This document shows, piece after piece, positions 46,436 through 54,393 of a stretch of DNA of 64,000 nt. How positions within the stretch are numbered: the first letter of the stretch is position 1; each line of letters begins with the position of its first letter. Source of the stretch: Pedobacter sp. MC2016-15 (GTDB lineage: Bacteria; Bacteroidota; Bacteroidia; Sphingobacteriales; Sphingobacteriaceae); NCBI RefSeq assembly GCF_026239695.1, contig NZ_JAPIVS010000004.1:496001-560000 (forward strand). The letters run 5' to 3'. Below the pieces are notes generated by a model. The model did no database searches, had not been told where the DNA came from, and saw only the letters and a program-made list of their open reading frames with translations. A program made the translations under genes and the position numbers.

Positions 46436-47749
46436 ATGGAAAGAGAAATTCTTGATACCAAGCGCAAGGCCCTGAATATTAACTTAAACCCTAATATTTA
46501 CGGAACTTTCGCTGAGATCGGGGCAGGACAGGAAGTAGCCCGTAATTTTTTTACCGCGGGTGCTGCTTCAGGAACAGTAGCAAAAACCATGTCGGCATAC
46601 GACATGACCTTCAGTGACGCCATTTATGGTGCAGAAGAAACAGGAAGATATGTAAGCCAGTCGCGCTTAAAAAAAATGCTCAATCATGAGTTTGGTCTGC
46701 TTACGGAAAGATTATGTGGTGAGAAATATGATGCCAGAACCTTTTTTGCTTTTGCAGATACAGTAACCACCCTCAATTATAACAAATCAAATGATCCCCA
46801 TGGTTGGATCGGCGTAAAGTTTCAGACTGAACCGGGGGGAGACGCTAATGAGATGTTCTTCCATTTACGGTTACTGGATACTGATGCGGCCCTGCAGCAG
46901 AATGTGCTGGGAATTATAGGTGTGAACCTCGTTTATGCCGCCTTTTATTACCATGATGATCCCAAAAGAATGATCGAATCACTGGTAGAAAACCTTACTG
47001 TCGGCTCGGTGGAAATTGACCTGATCTCTGTTAATGGCCCGGCATTTAACGGTATCAACAACGTGCTCCTCAATTTATACCTTGTGGTAAAGGACTTCTC
47101 TGATGCCGCGATATTTGATTCGCTGGGTAATCCATGTCTCGCGAAGGACCTGCTGTACAAAAAGGACATCATGATCCTCAGGACAAAATATGCACAGAAG
47201 TCACTTCCCAATTTCAGCATGTTTAATAATGCGGTCGACCAATTTAAAAGGACAGAGAATGTCAATAAGGAAAACCTAAGTGTTCTGATTGAGGTACTGA
47301 TGTCCAATGTGCTTACAGCCGATGACGAAAAGCCTGAACATATTGACCTGCATGCTGTCGCCGCGCGTGCTGAAGAGATGTTTAAAACTGGTAATCTGGT
47401 CATCGTTTCCAATTTTGCCAGACACAATAAACTTGCAAAATATCTCGATCGCTGCAAGCCCAAGAGTGTAGGGATTTCCACCAACATCAATAACCTTAAG
47501 TTTGTCTTTAACTCCAGCAACTTTGGTGGAAGTTATACCAGTCAGCTGCTCAGTTACGTGAGTGATATGTTCTCAAAAAACGTGAAGTTGTTTGCCTATC
47601 CTTTCCTGGATAAAAAAACAAATGCGGTTATTACCACGGCCAATATGCCTGTTACGCCCGATGCAAAACCTTTGTTTGATTTTTTAATTTTGAATGGATA
47701 TATTACCGACATTAAAGACTACAGTGAAACTGATGTGAAAACTGTCTGA
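46436..47749 (+). CDS. Conserved cytoplasmic protein of unknown function
   Basis: A 437-residue protein with no signal peptide or membrane segment. It belongs to a widespread bacterial family recognisable by the N-terminal NIYGTFAEIGAGQEVARNFF (about 20-39), followed by AYDMTFSDAIYG, HGWIGVKFQ and LGIIGVNLVYAAFY. Database entries of this family are often named wrongly (for example as TonB-dependent receptor or nicotinate adenylyltransferase), but neither a barrel nor a nucleotidyltransferase motif is visible. I assign no function. The candidate promoter is almost on the start codon. It is divergent from the ABC gene and 34 bases before the GH43 gene. Confidence 0.85.
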   Translation: MEREILDTKRKALNINLNPNIYGTFAEIGAGQEVARNFFTAGAASGTVAKTMSAYDMTFSDAIYGAEETGRYVSQSRLKKMLNHEFGLLTERLCGEKYDARTFFAFADTVTTLNYNKSNDPHGWIGVKFQTEPGGDANEMFFHLRLLDTDAALQQNVLGIIGVNLVYAAFYYHDDPKRMIESLVENLTVGSVEIDLISVNGPAFNGINNVLLNLYLVVKDFSDAAIFDSLGNPCLAKDLLYKKDIMILRTKYAQKSLPNFSMFNNAVDQFKRTENVNKENLSVLIEVLMSNVLTADDEKPEHIDLHAVAARAEEMFKTGNLVIVSNFARHNKLAKYLDRCKPKSVGISTNINNLKFVFNSSNFGGSYTSQLLSYVSDMFSKNVKLFAYPFLDKKTNAVITTANMPVTPDAKPLFDFLILNGYITDIKDYSETDVKTV

Positions 47750-47783
47750 TCCTGTAGTTAAGAACATAATATATCCGGGCAAT

Positions 47784-48758
47784 ATGAAATTTCTGAAATT
47801 ACTCTTCCTTTTTGCACTTACTACTGCTTCAGCAACGATTGCGCAGCAAAAAACATCTGGAAACCCCATCTTCAAAGGATGGTATGCTGATCCTGAAGCC
47901 GTCGTGTTTAACAAACAATACTGGGTTTATCCTACTTACTCTGCACCCTATAAAGAACAGGTTTTTCTGGATGCCTTTAGCTCAAAAGATCTGATCAGCT
48001 GGGAAAAACATCCGCATGTGCTGGATACCGCGAATGTGAAATGGGCAAACAAAGCCGTATGGGCCCCTGCAATCATTGAAAAAGACAAGAAATACTACCT
48101 GTTTTTTGGAGCCAATGACATTCAGAGCGATAAAGAAAGTGGTGGAATAGGGGTGGCTGTCGCAGACCGTCCCCAAGGCCCCTTTAAAGATCATATCGGT
48201 AAACCTCTGATCGACAAATTTTATAATGGCGCACAGCCTATTGATCAGTTTGTATTTAAGGATAAAGACGGACAATATTATATCATCTACGGGGGATGGA
48301 AGCACTGTAACATCGCGAAGTTAAGTGATGACTTCAAAACACTCATTCCGTATAAAGATGGTACTACATATAAAGAAATTACTCCGGAAGGCTATGTAGA
48401 AGGCCCATACATGTTTGTGAGGAATGGAAAGTATTATTTTATGTGGTCAGAAGGTGGATGGACAGGTCCTGATTATTCAGTGGCTTATGCCATTGCAGAT
48501 TCTCCGATGGGACCTTTTAAAAGGATTGGGAAGATCCTGAAGCAGGACCCGAAAATTGCCAGAGGTGCAGGACACCATTCTGTGATCCACAACGAGAAAA
48601 AAGATCTGTATTATATCGTTTATCACAGAAGACCATTGACAGAAACCGACGGCAACCACAGGGAAACCTGTATTGATATGATGTCTTTTGATAAGGATGG
48701 ATTGATCAAACCGGTAGTGATCACCAAAGAGGGAGTTAAAGCACAAAGATTAGACTAA
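47784..48758 (+). CDS. GH43-like five-bladed beta-propeller glycosidase
   Basis: A 324-residue secreted protein with signal peptide KLLFLFALTTASATIAQ. The GH43 catalytic triad is visible: D36 in GWYADPEAV, D154 in QPIDQFVF and E206 in YVEGPYMF. GH43 enzymes mostly hydrolyse alpha-L-arabinofuranosides or beta-xylosides, and some act on galactans. It is separate from the main glycan locus and has no SusCD partner, so the substrate is unknown. Its stop codon lies inside a hairpin shared with the convergent GNAT gene. Confidence 0.9.
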   Translation: MKFLKLLFLFALTTASATIAQQKTSGNPIFKGWYADPEAVVFNKQYWVYPTYSAPYKEQVFLDAFSSKDLISWEKHPHVLDTANVKWANKAVWAPAIIEKDKKYYLFFGANDIQSDKESGGIGVAVADRPQGPFKDHIGKPLIDKFYNGAQPIDQFVFKDKDGQYYIIYGGWKHCNIAKLSDDFKTLIPYKDGTTYKEITPEGYVEGPYMFVRNGKYYFMWSEGGWTGPDYSVAYAIADSPMGPFKRIGKILKQDPKIARGAGHHSVIHNEKKDLYYIVYHRRPLTETDGNHRETCIDMMSFDKDGLIKPVVITKEGVKAQRLD

Positions 48759-48770
48759 TCTTTGTGCTTT
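48741..48770. terminator. Bidirectional terminator built over two overlapping stop codons
   Basis: A 12-bp perfect stem (GCACAAAGATTA at 48741-48752 with TAATCTTTGTGC at 48756-48767) with a 3-base loop, followed by TTT. The stop codons of GH43 (48756-48758) and of the GNAT gene (48755-48757 on the minus strand) both lie inside it. Confidence 0.75.
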
Positions 48771-49201
48771 AAGTAGGCGTTTTTGATGACGATAGCCATG
48801 ATGCTCTCAGGATCCTCCAGGGGCTCAAAGCCAAACTGACTGTAAAGCCCATGGGCATCATGCGTAGCCAGCATATATCTTCTCAGGCCTTGCAGATCTT
48901 CATGAAAAAGCATGATCGACATTAATTTTTTTGATAAACCCAGACCCCTGAACTCTTCTACTACATAAACATCTGCGAGATAGCCAAAGGTGGCCCCATC
49001 AGTTATCCATCTGGCAAAACCTATTTGACGGCTATCTTTATAAATACCAAAACACAGGGAATTGGAGATAGATTTGTAAACGGTCTCAAAGGGGATCCCC
49101 ATTGCCCAGTACGATTGCGTACTCAAATATTGATGCACAGCAGTGGCGTCAATCAGGTTTTTGTCGTCTGAAAATATAAAACCGCTTTCCCTGATTTCCA
49201 T
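48755..49201 (-). CDS. GNAT family N-acetyltransferase
   Basis: A 148-residue acetyltransferase. The acetyl-CoA-binding segment is VVEEFRGLGLSKKLM (about 80-94, the R/Q-x-x-G-x-G/A pattern), preceded by the beta strands of the fold (QIGFARWITDGATFGYLADV). The C-terminal motif RYMLATHDAHGLYSQFGFEP is typical. The substrate is unknown. It overlaps the yajQ gene by one base and shares its transcript. It is convergent with GH43, with a 4-base overlap. Confidence 0.85.
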   Translation of the reverse strand: MEIRESGFIFSDDKNLIDATAVHQYLSTQSYWAMGIPFETVYKSISNSLCFGIYKDSRQIGFARWITDGATFGYLADVYVVEEFRGLGLSKKLMSIMLFHEDLQGLRRYMLATHDAHGLYSQFGFEPLEDPESIMAIVIKNAYLKHKD

Positions 49202-49692
49202 TAGTTGCGCATATTGATAAACTGCAGTGGCTGACCGAAATCTTCACTTTTGCACAATGCAATTACCTTTTGAAGGTCGTCTATATTCTTACTTTGAACC
49301 CTCACCTGGTCATCCATCATAGAAGGCTGAACTTTCAGTCCGCTGGCTTTGATCTTGGCAACGATCTTTTTCGCTACCTCTCTGTCAATTCCTTCTTTGA
49401 TCGAAATTTCTTTCCTGATCATATTTCCGGATGCATATTGCTCTTTGCCGAAGTCAAGGCTCTTAGGATCCATATTTTGCTTTACCATTCTTGAGATGAT
49501 AGCATCTTCAATCGCTTTTAAGCGCATATCATCTTCGGTAACAACAGTGATGACGTTTGTTTTTTTGTCGTGGTCAATTGTACTTTTGGAAGTGGAAAAA
49601 TCATAGCGGTTAAGAATTTCCTTTTTTGCGTTGTTCATTGCATTGTCCAATGTCTGCGCATCTACTTTACTTACAATATCGAAAGTGGGCAT
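49201..49692 (-). CDS. YajQ family protein (nucleotide-binding; c-di-GMP binding in some bacteria)
   Basis: A 163-residue protein with the conserved YajQ start MPTFDIVSKVD. The blocks DNAMNNAKKEILNRYDF and YASGNMIRKEISIKEGIDRE (in part) and the C-terminal LPLQF-type GQPLQFINMR are present. The fold has two RNA-binding-like domains. Xanthomonas members bind cyclic di-GMP and act in gene regulation; whether this one does is unknown. It is transcribed with the GNAT gene. Confidence 0.93.
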   Translation of the reverse strand: MPTFDIVSKVDAQTLDNAMNNAKKEILNRYDFSTSKSTIDHDKKTNVITVVTEDDMRLKAIEDAIISRMVKQNMDPKSLDFGKEQYASGNMIRKEISIKEGIDREVAKKIVAKIKASGLKVQPSMMDDQVRVQSKNIDDLQKVIALCKSEDFGQPLQFINMRN

Positions 49693-49766
49693 GATTATAG
49701 CTTTAGTATAAAAAAAATATTAGATTTAAATATTAATCTTTTAACGGTCAGGCTAAAAAATATATT

Positions 49767-50543
49767 ATGAAAACCAGAAAACCAAAAGTGCAAAAAAAAC
49801 TCGCTAAAAAAGCAGTTAAAAAAGAATTAGAATTAACTCTTGCACAAAAATTCGTGGAGGCCATAACTACCCTTGGGCACGATGCAGAAAAAATTGGTGC
49901 TGATGTGGCAAAGGCGGCGAAGATTCTTGCCGGTAAACTGGCCAAGAAATTCCAGCCTGCGGAGCAGAAAGTAAGCTCAAAAGCTGAAAAAGTAAAAAAA
50001 TCAGCGGTTAAAGGAGCTAAAAAAGCAAATAAAGAAGTACAAAAGGCGGTGTCTAAAGCTAAGCCAGTGCTGAGCAGTATTAAAGTGCCGGCTATTGAAA
50101 CGGCAGAGAAAGCAGCTGATGCAATCGCTAAGCCTGTACAAGAAACTACAATTGCTGCTGACAAAGCTATCGCTGCTCCGGTTCAGAAAGCTAAACGTGT
50201 TGCTAAAACTCCTGTTGCGAAAGCAACTGCTACAAAAACTGTGACTCCTGCAAAATCTGCTTCTCCCTCAAAACCTGCTGCAGCCAAACCTGCTGCAGCC
50301 CCTGCAAAACCTGCAGTACGTCGTGCAGCCGTTAAAACAACAGCTTCTGAAACGGTTTCTGAAGTGAAGTCACCTGTTGTAAAAACATCAACTCCAAAAA
50401 CAGCAGCAGTCAAAAAAACTCTGGCAGCCAAAACAACCAGAACACCGGCTGTTAAAAAAGCTCCTGTTGTGAAATCTACAGCTCCTGCAGCAACTACTGA
50501 CGCTGCTCCGGCGACAGAGGAATCTAGTGACGACAGTAAATAA
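49767..50543 (+). CDS. Histone H1-like Lys/Ala/Pro-rich protein
   Basis: A 258-residue, strongly basic low-complexity protein. Residues 1-20 are lysine-rich, and about 22-65 form a predicted helix (LTLAQKFVEAITTLGHDAEK). From about 70 onwards it is made of Ala-Lys-Pro-Val-Thr segments with (S/T)PxK- and KKA-type units. The last residues are acidic (EESSDDSK). The composition resembles eukaryotic histone H1 tails and bacterial H1-like proteins, suggesting DNA or polyanion binding. Open frames on the opposite strand here are mirror effects of the low-complexity codons. The ppk1 gene lies 105 bases downstream, so polyphosphate is one possible polyanion partner. Confidence 0.75.
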   Translation: MKTRKPKVQKKLAKKAVKKELELTLAQKFVEAITTLGHDAEKIGADVAKAAKILAGKLAKKFQPAEQKVSSKAEKVKKSAVKGAKKANKEVQKAVSKAKPVLSSIKVPAIETAEKAADAIAKPVQETTIAADKAIAAPVQKAKRVAKTPVAKATATKTVTPAKSASPSKPAAAKPAAAPAKPAVRRAAVKTTASETVSEVKSPVVKTSTPKTAAVKKTLAAKTTRTPAVKKAPVVKSTAPAATTDAAPATEESSDDSK

Positions 50544-50552
50544 AACTTCAAT

Positions 50553-50598
50553 TTCTATTGTTAACGTCTAAATAATTAACATGGAATTAACAATAGAA
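50553..50598. repeat. 12-bp perfect inverted repeat between the H1-like gene and ppk1
   Basis: TTCTATTGTTAA (50553-50564) and TTAACAATAGAA (50587-50598) pair across a 22-base loop. There is no T-tract. The right arm overlaps the start of a short open frame that runs into ppk1. Confidence 0.6.
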
Positions 50599-50652
50599 TA
50601 TGCAGTTTTGAACATCCGCTCCCCTCAGGGAATTTTTGATCCTAACCCATGA
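50581..50652 (+). CDS. Possible 23-residue leader ORF overlapping the ppk1 start
   Basis: An ATG at 50581 opens a frame of 23 codons (MELTIEYAVLNIRSPQGIFD then PNP) whose TGA at 50650-50652 overlaps the ppk1 ATG at 50649 in the ATGA arrangement. Such an overlap is typical of translational coupling. The peptide matches no family that I know, and the ORF is short enough to be chance. Confidence 0.3.
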   Translation: MELTIEYAVLNIRSPQGIFDPNP

Positions 50653-52706
50653 CTAAGAAGAAGGTACCATTTTTAAATAGAGAAATCAGCTGGTTATATT
50701 TTAATGAACGGGTTTTACAGGAAGCGGCGGATGAAACTGTACCACTGATTGAAAGAATCAAGTTCCTTTCTATATTTTCTTCCAATCTGGAAGAATTTTA
50801 CCGTGTACGGGTGGCAACAATGATGCGCTTGTCTAATTTAAATGACAAAACGAAGGAGCTTTTAGGGTTCAACCCAAAGAAAATCCTGAATGAAATCAAG
50901 AACATCGTAGTCAGACAGGAACGTAGGTTTGAACAACTTTTTCAGGCTACCCTAATCAATGAGCTGGCCCAAAACCGAATTTTTATTCTCAATGATACGC
51001 AGCTCAACGTTGCCAGGGGAGAGTTTGTAAGAGAACATTTCCGGGATAAGATCCTTTCCAATCTCGTTCCTATAATGGTGGATCTGGATAAACCATTTCC
51101 AGAGTTAAAGGACCGTTACCTCTACTTTTTTGTCAGGCTGAAAAAGAAAGCTACCAGGAAAGACGAGAAATATGCGCTAATTGAACTTCCACCCAATCTT
51201 CCGAGGTTCTTGGTACTGCCAGAAACCAACGGACTTAAATTTATCATCCTTGCAGAGGATATTATCAAATATTGTCTTGATGATATCTTCTACGTATTCA
51301 AGTATGATGAGATGGATGCCTTCTCTATACAGCTGACCAGGGATGCTGAGCTGGATATCGACAAAAACGTCAGTGAGAAATTTATTGATGAGCTGAAAAC
51401 CAGTCTTGACAAACGTAAGAAGGGTAAGCCAATGCGCTTGCTGTATGACACAGCGATGCCTTTTGACATGTTGGGTGTGCTTGTGGCAAAAATGAAAATT
51501 GAAGCCGAAAGCCTCATTCCCGGAAACAGATATCATCGTTTTGGTGATTTTATCCGTTTCCCAAATGTAGGTGATAAAAGTCTCGAATATGCGCCCACCA
51601 TTCCCCTGAAGGTTCATGGCTTACACCGAACACAAAGTATCATAGATAAGCTCGCAGAGAGAGACTATCTGATCAACCTGCCTTATCAATCCTATGATTA
51701 TATTATATTGTTCCTTAGGGAGGCTGCAATTGATCCCAAGGTGACAGCGATAAATATTACCTTGTACAGGCTTGCGGAAGATTCCAGGGTCATTAATGCA
51801 CTGATCAACGCTGCCAAAAACGGTAAAAAAGTCAATTGTCTTGTCGAGCTCAAGGCTCGTTTTGATGAGCAGGCCAATATCTTCTGGACCAACAGGCTCG
51901 AAGAAGAAGGCGTTCAGGTGAATTATGGATTGACAGATTACAAAGTGCATTCCAAGATCTGTCTTGTGACCAGAATAGAAAAGGGCCGTCCGGTTTATTA
52001 CGCCAACCTGGCTACAGGTAATTTCAATGAAAAAACCGCGAGGCTGTATTGTGACCACAGTATTTTTACCGCAAAAAAAGAGATCACACATGATCTCATC
52101 AAACTTTTTGCTGCCCTGAACAAAAAGACGGTTGCTTCAGGTTTTAAACACCTGATTGTCTCTCCGCTGGATACCAGGAACCGATTCTATCAATTGATTG
52201 ACAGGGAGATTAAAATTGCCAAATCCGGCAAACCCGCATATCTCATTTTCAAAGTGAACAGCCTTGCTGATGAAGGGATTGTAGAGAAATTGTACGATGC
52301 CAGTAATGCAGGGGTGCGGGTAAAACTGATCGTTCGTGGTATTTGTTGCCTTGTGCCTGGAGTTAAAGGTTACAGTGAAAATATTACGGTTATCAGTATC
52401 ATCGATAAATTCCTTGAACATGCACGGGTTTTCATCTTTGGAAATAATGGTAAGGAAGAGATCTTTCTCTCTTCAGCAGACCTGATGAGCAGAAACTTCG
52501 AACACCGTGTTGAAGTAGGCTTCCCGGTGCTTGATCCGGAGGTAAAACAAGAAATCAAAGACATTATTGAGTTCCAGTTACAGGATAATGTCAAAGCCAG
52601 GGATATTACCCGGATGAACAATAATAAATATCATAAAAACCGTATCAGCACGAAAGTGAGGGCACAGGTTCAAACTTATAATTACTTAAAAAACAAACAT
52701 CATTAA
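50649..52706 (+). CDS. ppk1: Polyphosphate kinase 1
   Basis: A 685-residue enzyme that reversibly makes inorganic polyphosphate from ATP. The N-terminal domain begins FLNREISWLYFNERVLQEA, typical of PPK1. The two phospholipase D-like catalytic domains contain the autophosphorylated histidine H434 (DYKVHSKICLV), preceded by LVELKARFDEQANI and followed by GNFNEKTARLYCDHSIF. It is followed after 5 bases by an exopolyphosphatase gene, so polymer synthesis and breakdown are co-expressed. A short upstream ORF overlaps its start. Confidence 0.96.
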   Translation: MTKKKVPFLNREISWLYFNERVLQEAADETVPLIERIKFLSIFSSNLEEFYRVRVATMMRLSNLNDKTKELLGFNPKKILNEIKNIVVRQERRFEQLFQATLINELAQNRIFILNDTQLNVARGEFVREHFRDKILSNLVPIMVDLDKPFPELKDRYLYFFVRLKKKATRKDEKYALIELPPNLPRFLVLPETNGLKFIILAEDIIKYCLDDIFYVFKYDEMDAFSIQLTRDAELDIDKNVSEKFIDELKTSLDKRKKGKPMRLLYDTAMPFDMLGVLVAKMKIEAESLIPGNRYHRFGDFIRFPNVGDKSLEYAPTIPLKVHGLHRTQSIIDKLAERDYLINLPYQSYDYIILFLREAAIDPKVTAINITLYRLAEDSRVINALINAAKNGKKVNCLVELKARFDEQANIFWTNRLEEEGVQVNYGLTDYKVHSKICLVTRIEKGRPVYYANLATGNFNEKTARLYCDHSIFTAKKEITHDLIKLFAALNKKTVASGFKHLIVSPLDTRNRFYQLIDREIKIAKSGKPAYLIFKVNSLADEGIVEKLYDASNAGVRVKLIVRGICCLVPGVKGYSENITVISIIDKFLEHARVFIFGNNGKEEIFLSSADLMSRNFEHRVEVGFPVLDPEVKQEIKDIIEFQLQDNVKARDITRMNNNKYHKNRISTKVRAQVQTYNYLKNKHH

Positions 52707-52711
52707 ATATT

Positions 52712-53614
52712 ATGCTCAGATACGCTGCAATTGACGTTGGCTCCAACGCTGTTAGACTGCTTATTGCAGATATAACACAAAGCGACAATGGTTTTAGCTT
52801 CAAAAAAAACACATTGGTCAGGGTTCCGCTGCGGCTGGGAGACGATGCCTTTCTGGATCATAAAATTTCTGAGCGTAAAATTGAAGACCTGCTGAAAACC
52901 ATGTCAGCATTTAAAAACCTAATGGATGTTTATCAGGTTTCAAAATACCTTGCCTGTGCAACTTCCTCTATGCGGGAAGCAGATAATGGTCAGGAGATCA
53001 TTAAACTCATCAGGGAGCGTGCGAATGTTGACCTTGAGATTATCGAGGGACAAAGAGAGGCCAATATCATTTATGCGAACCACATCGAGGATGACCTTGA
53101 TATTAAAAAGAACTATTTATACATTGACGTGGGTGGGGGGAGTACTGAACTTTCAGTTTTTGTCAATAAAACCCCTGTAGCCTCAAAATCATTTGACATA
53201 GGTACCATCCGTATCCTGGATAATCAGGATAAAGAGGAGACCTGGGAAGAAATGAAACTTTGGGTAAAAGAACAAACTAAATACCATAAAAACCTGGCTG
53301 GGATAGGTACCGGAGGTAATATCAATAAGTTATACCGGATGGCCAACGAGAAGGAGGGCATGCCGCTAACATTCTTAAAGCTGAAGTCGCTGTATAATCA
53401 GCTCAACAGTCATTCCCTGAAGGAAAGAATCCAGGTTTTTGGCTTAAACCCAGACCGTGCGGATGTGATTATCCCGGCAGCGGAGATCTTTATTACCCTG
53501 ATGAAATGGACTGGTATTAAACAAGTTTACGTACCAAGAGTCGGAATGGCAGATGGTATAATCAATCTGCTGATCGAGGAAAACCTGACTAAAGAGATTT
53601 TGGATAAAGAATAG
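52712..53614 (+). CDS. ppx: Exopolyphosphatase / guanosine pentaphosphatase (Ppx/GppA) family
   Basis: A 300-residue single Ppx/GppA catalytic unit of the ASKHA fold, starting YAAIDVGSNAVRLLIADI (phosphate loop 1). LYIDVGGGSTELSVF (phosphate loop 2, about 136-150) and GIGTGGNINKL follow. It lacks the C-terminal HD-like domains of the long E. coli Ppx and is of the short type. It lies 5 bases after ppk1. Hydrolysis of polyphosphate is likely; pppGpp hydrolysis is possible. Its end overlaps the convergent phosphopantetheinyl transferase gene by 26 bases. Confidence 0.9.
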   Translation: MLRYAAIDVGSNAVRLLIADITQSDNGFSFKKNTLVRVPLRLGDDAFLDHKISERKIEDLLKTMSAFKNLMDVYQVSKYLACATSSMREADNGQEIIKLIRERANVDLEIIEGQREANIIYANHIEDDLDIKKNYLYIDVGGGSTELSVFVNKTPVASKSFDIGTIRILDNQDKEETWEEMKLWVKEQTKYHKNLAGIGTGGNINKLYRMANEKEGMPLTFLKLKSLYNQLNSHSLKERIQVFGLNPDRADVIIPAAEIFITLMKWTGIKQVYVPRVGMADGIINLLIEENLTKEILDKE

Positions 53615-54152
53615 CAGCATATCGTCCGTGGTGGCTTACCGATGCTTCGCTTGTCATTGAGGTATGAAGATTTGTGATCTGCGGCAGGCCGGTGTTATCT
53701 TTTGTTAACCTGTAGCCAGCGCAGCTGAGATTAAAATCATCAGGATAATATGATGAATTGCTGAGGTAATGTATTTTCAGATTATCCAGCAGTTCTTTTT
53801 TCCATACAGCTACGGAATGTATCCACTCCTCAGTAATTTCAGCTTTGATATACAGTGAGTAATTCCCTGCAGTAACCATTCCTGATACATCTGTATCTCG
53901 AATGACCAGGTTCCTGCATACATAGGAAAGAGGCGAGTAATTGCGTACTCCGGTCAGCCTGTTGATTACTTTGTAGCTGGCTTCTTTCATGGTCCAAAGC
54001 AGCCATAACATTGTTGCAGGTTGTTCGGCGTCCAGAATCAGCTCCTGTTCCTGAACGGTGTAGATTTTCCGGAGATAACCTTTTCTCTGCCAGTTGCTGT
54101 CAATGCTGGCCTGTTTCAGGTCTACAACGTCATTTCCCAGCACCGGCAGCAA
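53589..54152 (-). CDS. 4'-phosphopantetheinyl transferase superfamily protein
   Basis: A 187-residue transferase with the two magnesium/CoA motifs: LGNDVVDL (D8 region) and WTMKEASYK (W53, K56, E57, K61). It attaches the phosphopantetheine arm to a carrier protein serine. It is the last gene of the type III PKS operon and overlaps the ACP gene upstream by 23 bases, so the ACP is probably its own substrate. Its 3' end overlaps the convergent ppx gene. Confidence 0.9.
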   Translation of the reverse strand: MLPVLGNDVVDLKQASIDSNWQRKGYLRKIYTVQEQELILDAEQPATMLWLLWTMKEASYKVINRLTGVRNYSPLSYVCRNLVIRDTDVSGMVTAGNYSLYIKAEITEEWIHSVAVWKKELLDNLKIHYLSNSSYYPDDFNLSCAGYRLTKDNTGLPQITNLHTSMTSEASVSHHGRYAAILYPKSL

Positions 54153-54393
54153 GTTTTTCTTCGATAATCCTGATTGCCGCTTTCACTGTCAGCATCCTTG
54201 CCATAGAATCATTGTCGATCTCTATACCAAACTTTTCTTCTACATCAAGCACCACATCTACCAGGTTTGCCGAGTTAATTTTTAAGTCTCTGATAAAGTC
54301 AGTGTCTTCCTGAATGTGAGCAAGCGCCTCTGCATCCTGGGCATAGGGGCTAACAATAATGGTCAGTTCATTGATCAATTCTTCTTTTTCCAT
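54130..54393 (-). CDS. Acyl carrier protein dedicated to the type III PKS operon
   Basis: An 87-residue ACP. The phosphopantetheine serine is S41 in DLKINSANLVD, where housekeeping ACPs have D-S-L; the residues on both sides are changed (N and A). The C-terminal helix DVEEKFGIEIDNDSMARM is typical. It overlaps the ketosynthase gene (26 bases) and the transferase gene (23 bases). It probably carries the acyl chain built by the neighbouring ketosynthase and dehydratase. It is distinct from the fatty-acid ACP, which is not in this window. Confidence 0.9.
   Translation of the reverse strand: MEKEELINELTIIVSPYAQDAEALAHIQEDTDFIRDLKINSANLVDVVLDVEEKFGIEIDNDSMARMLTVKAAIRIIEEKLAAGAGK

Noticed and set aside
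46948..47520. 190-codon minus-strand frame
   Set aside because: It is antisense to the conserved uncharacterised protein, whose reading frame carries family-specific blocks.
49748..50551. Long open frames on the minus strand opposite the H1-like gene
   Set aside because: They are Ala/Val/Thr/Ser-rich mirror images produced by the repeated Lys/Ala/Pro codons of the plus-strand gene; the plus strand has the coherent basic protein with a proper start.
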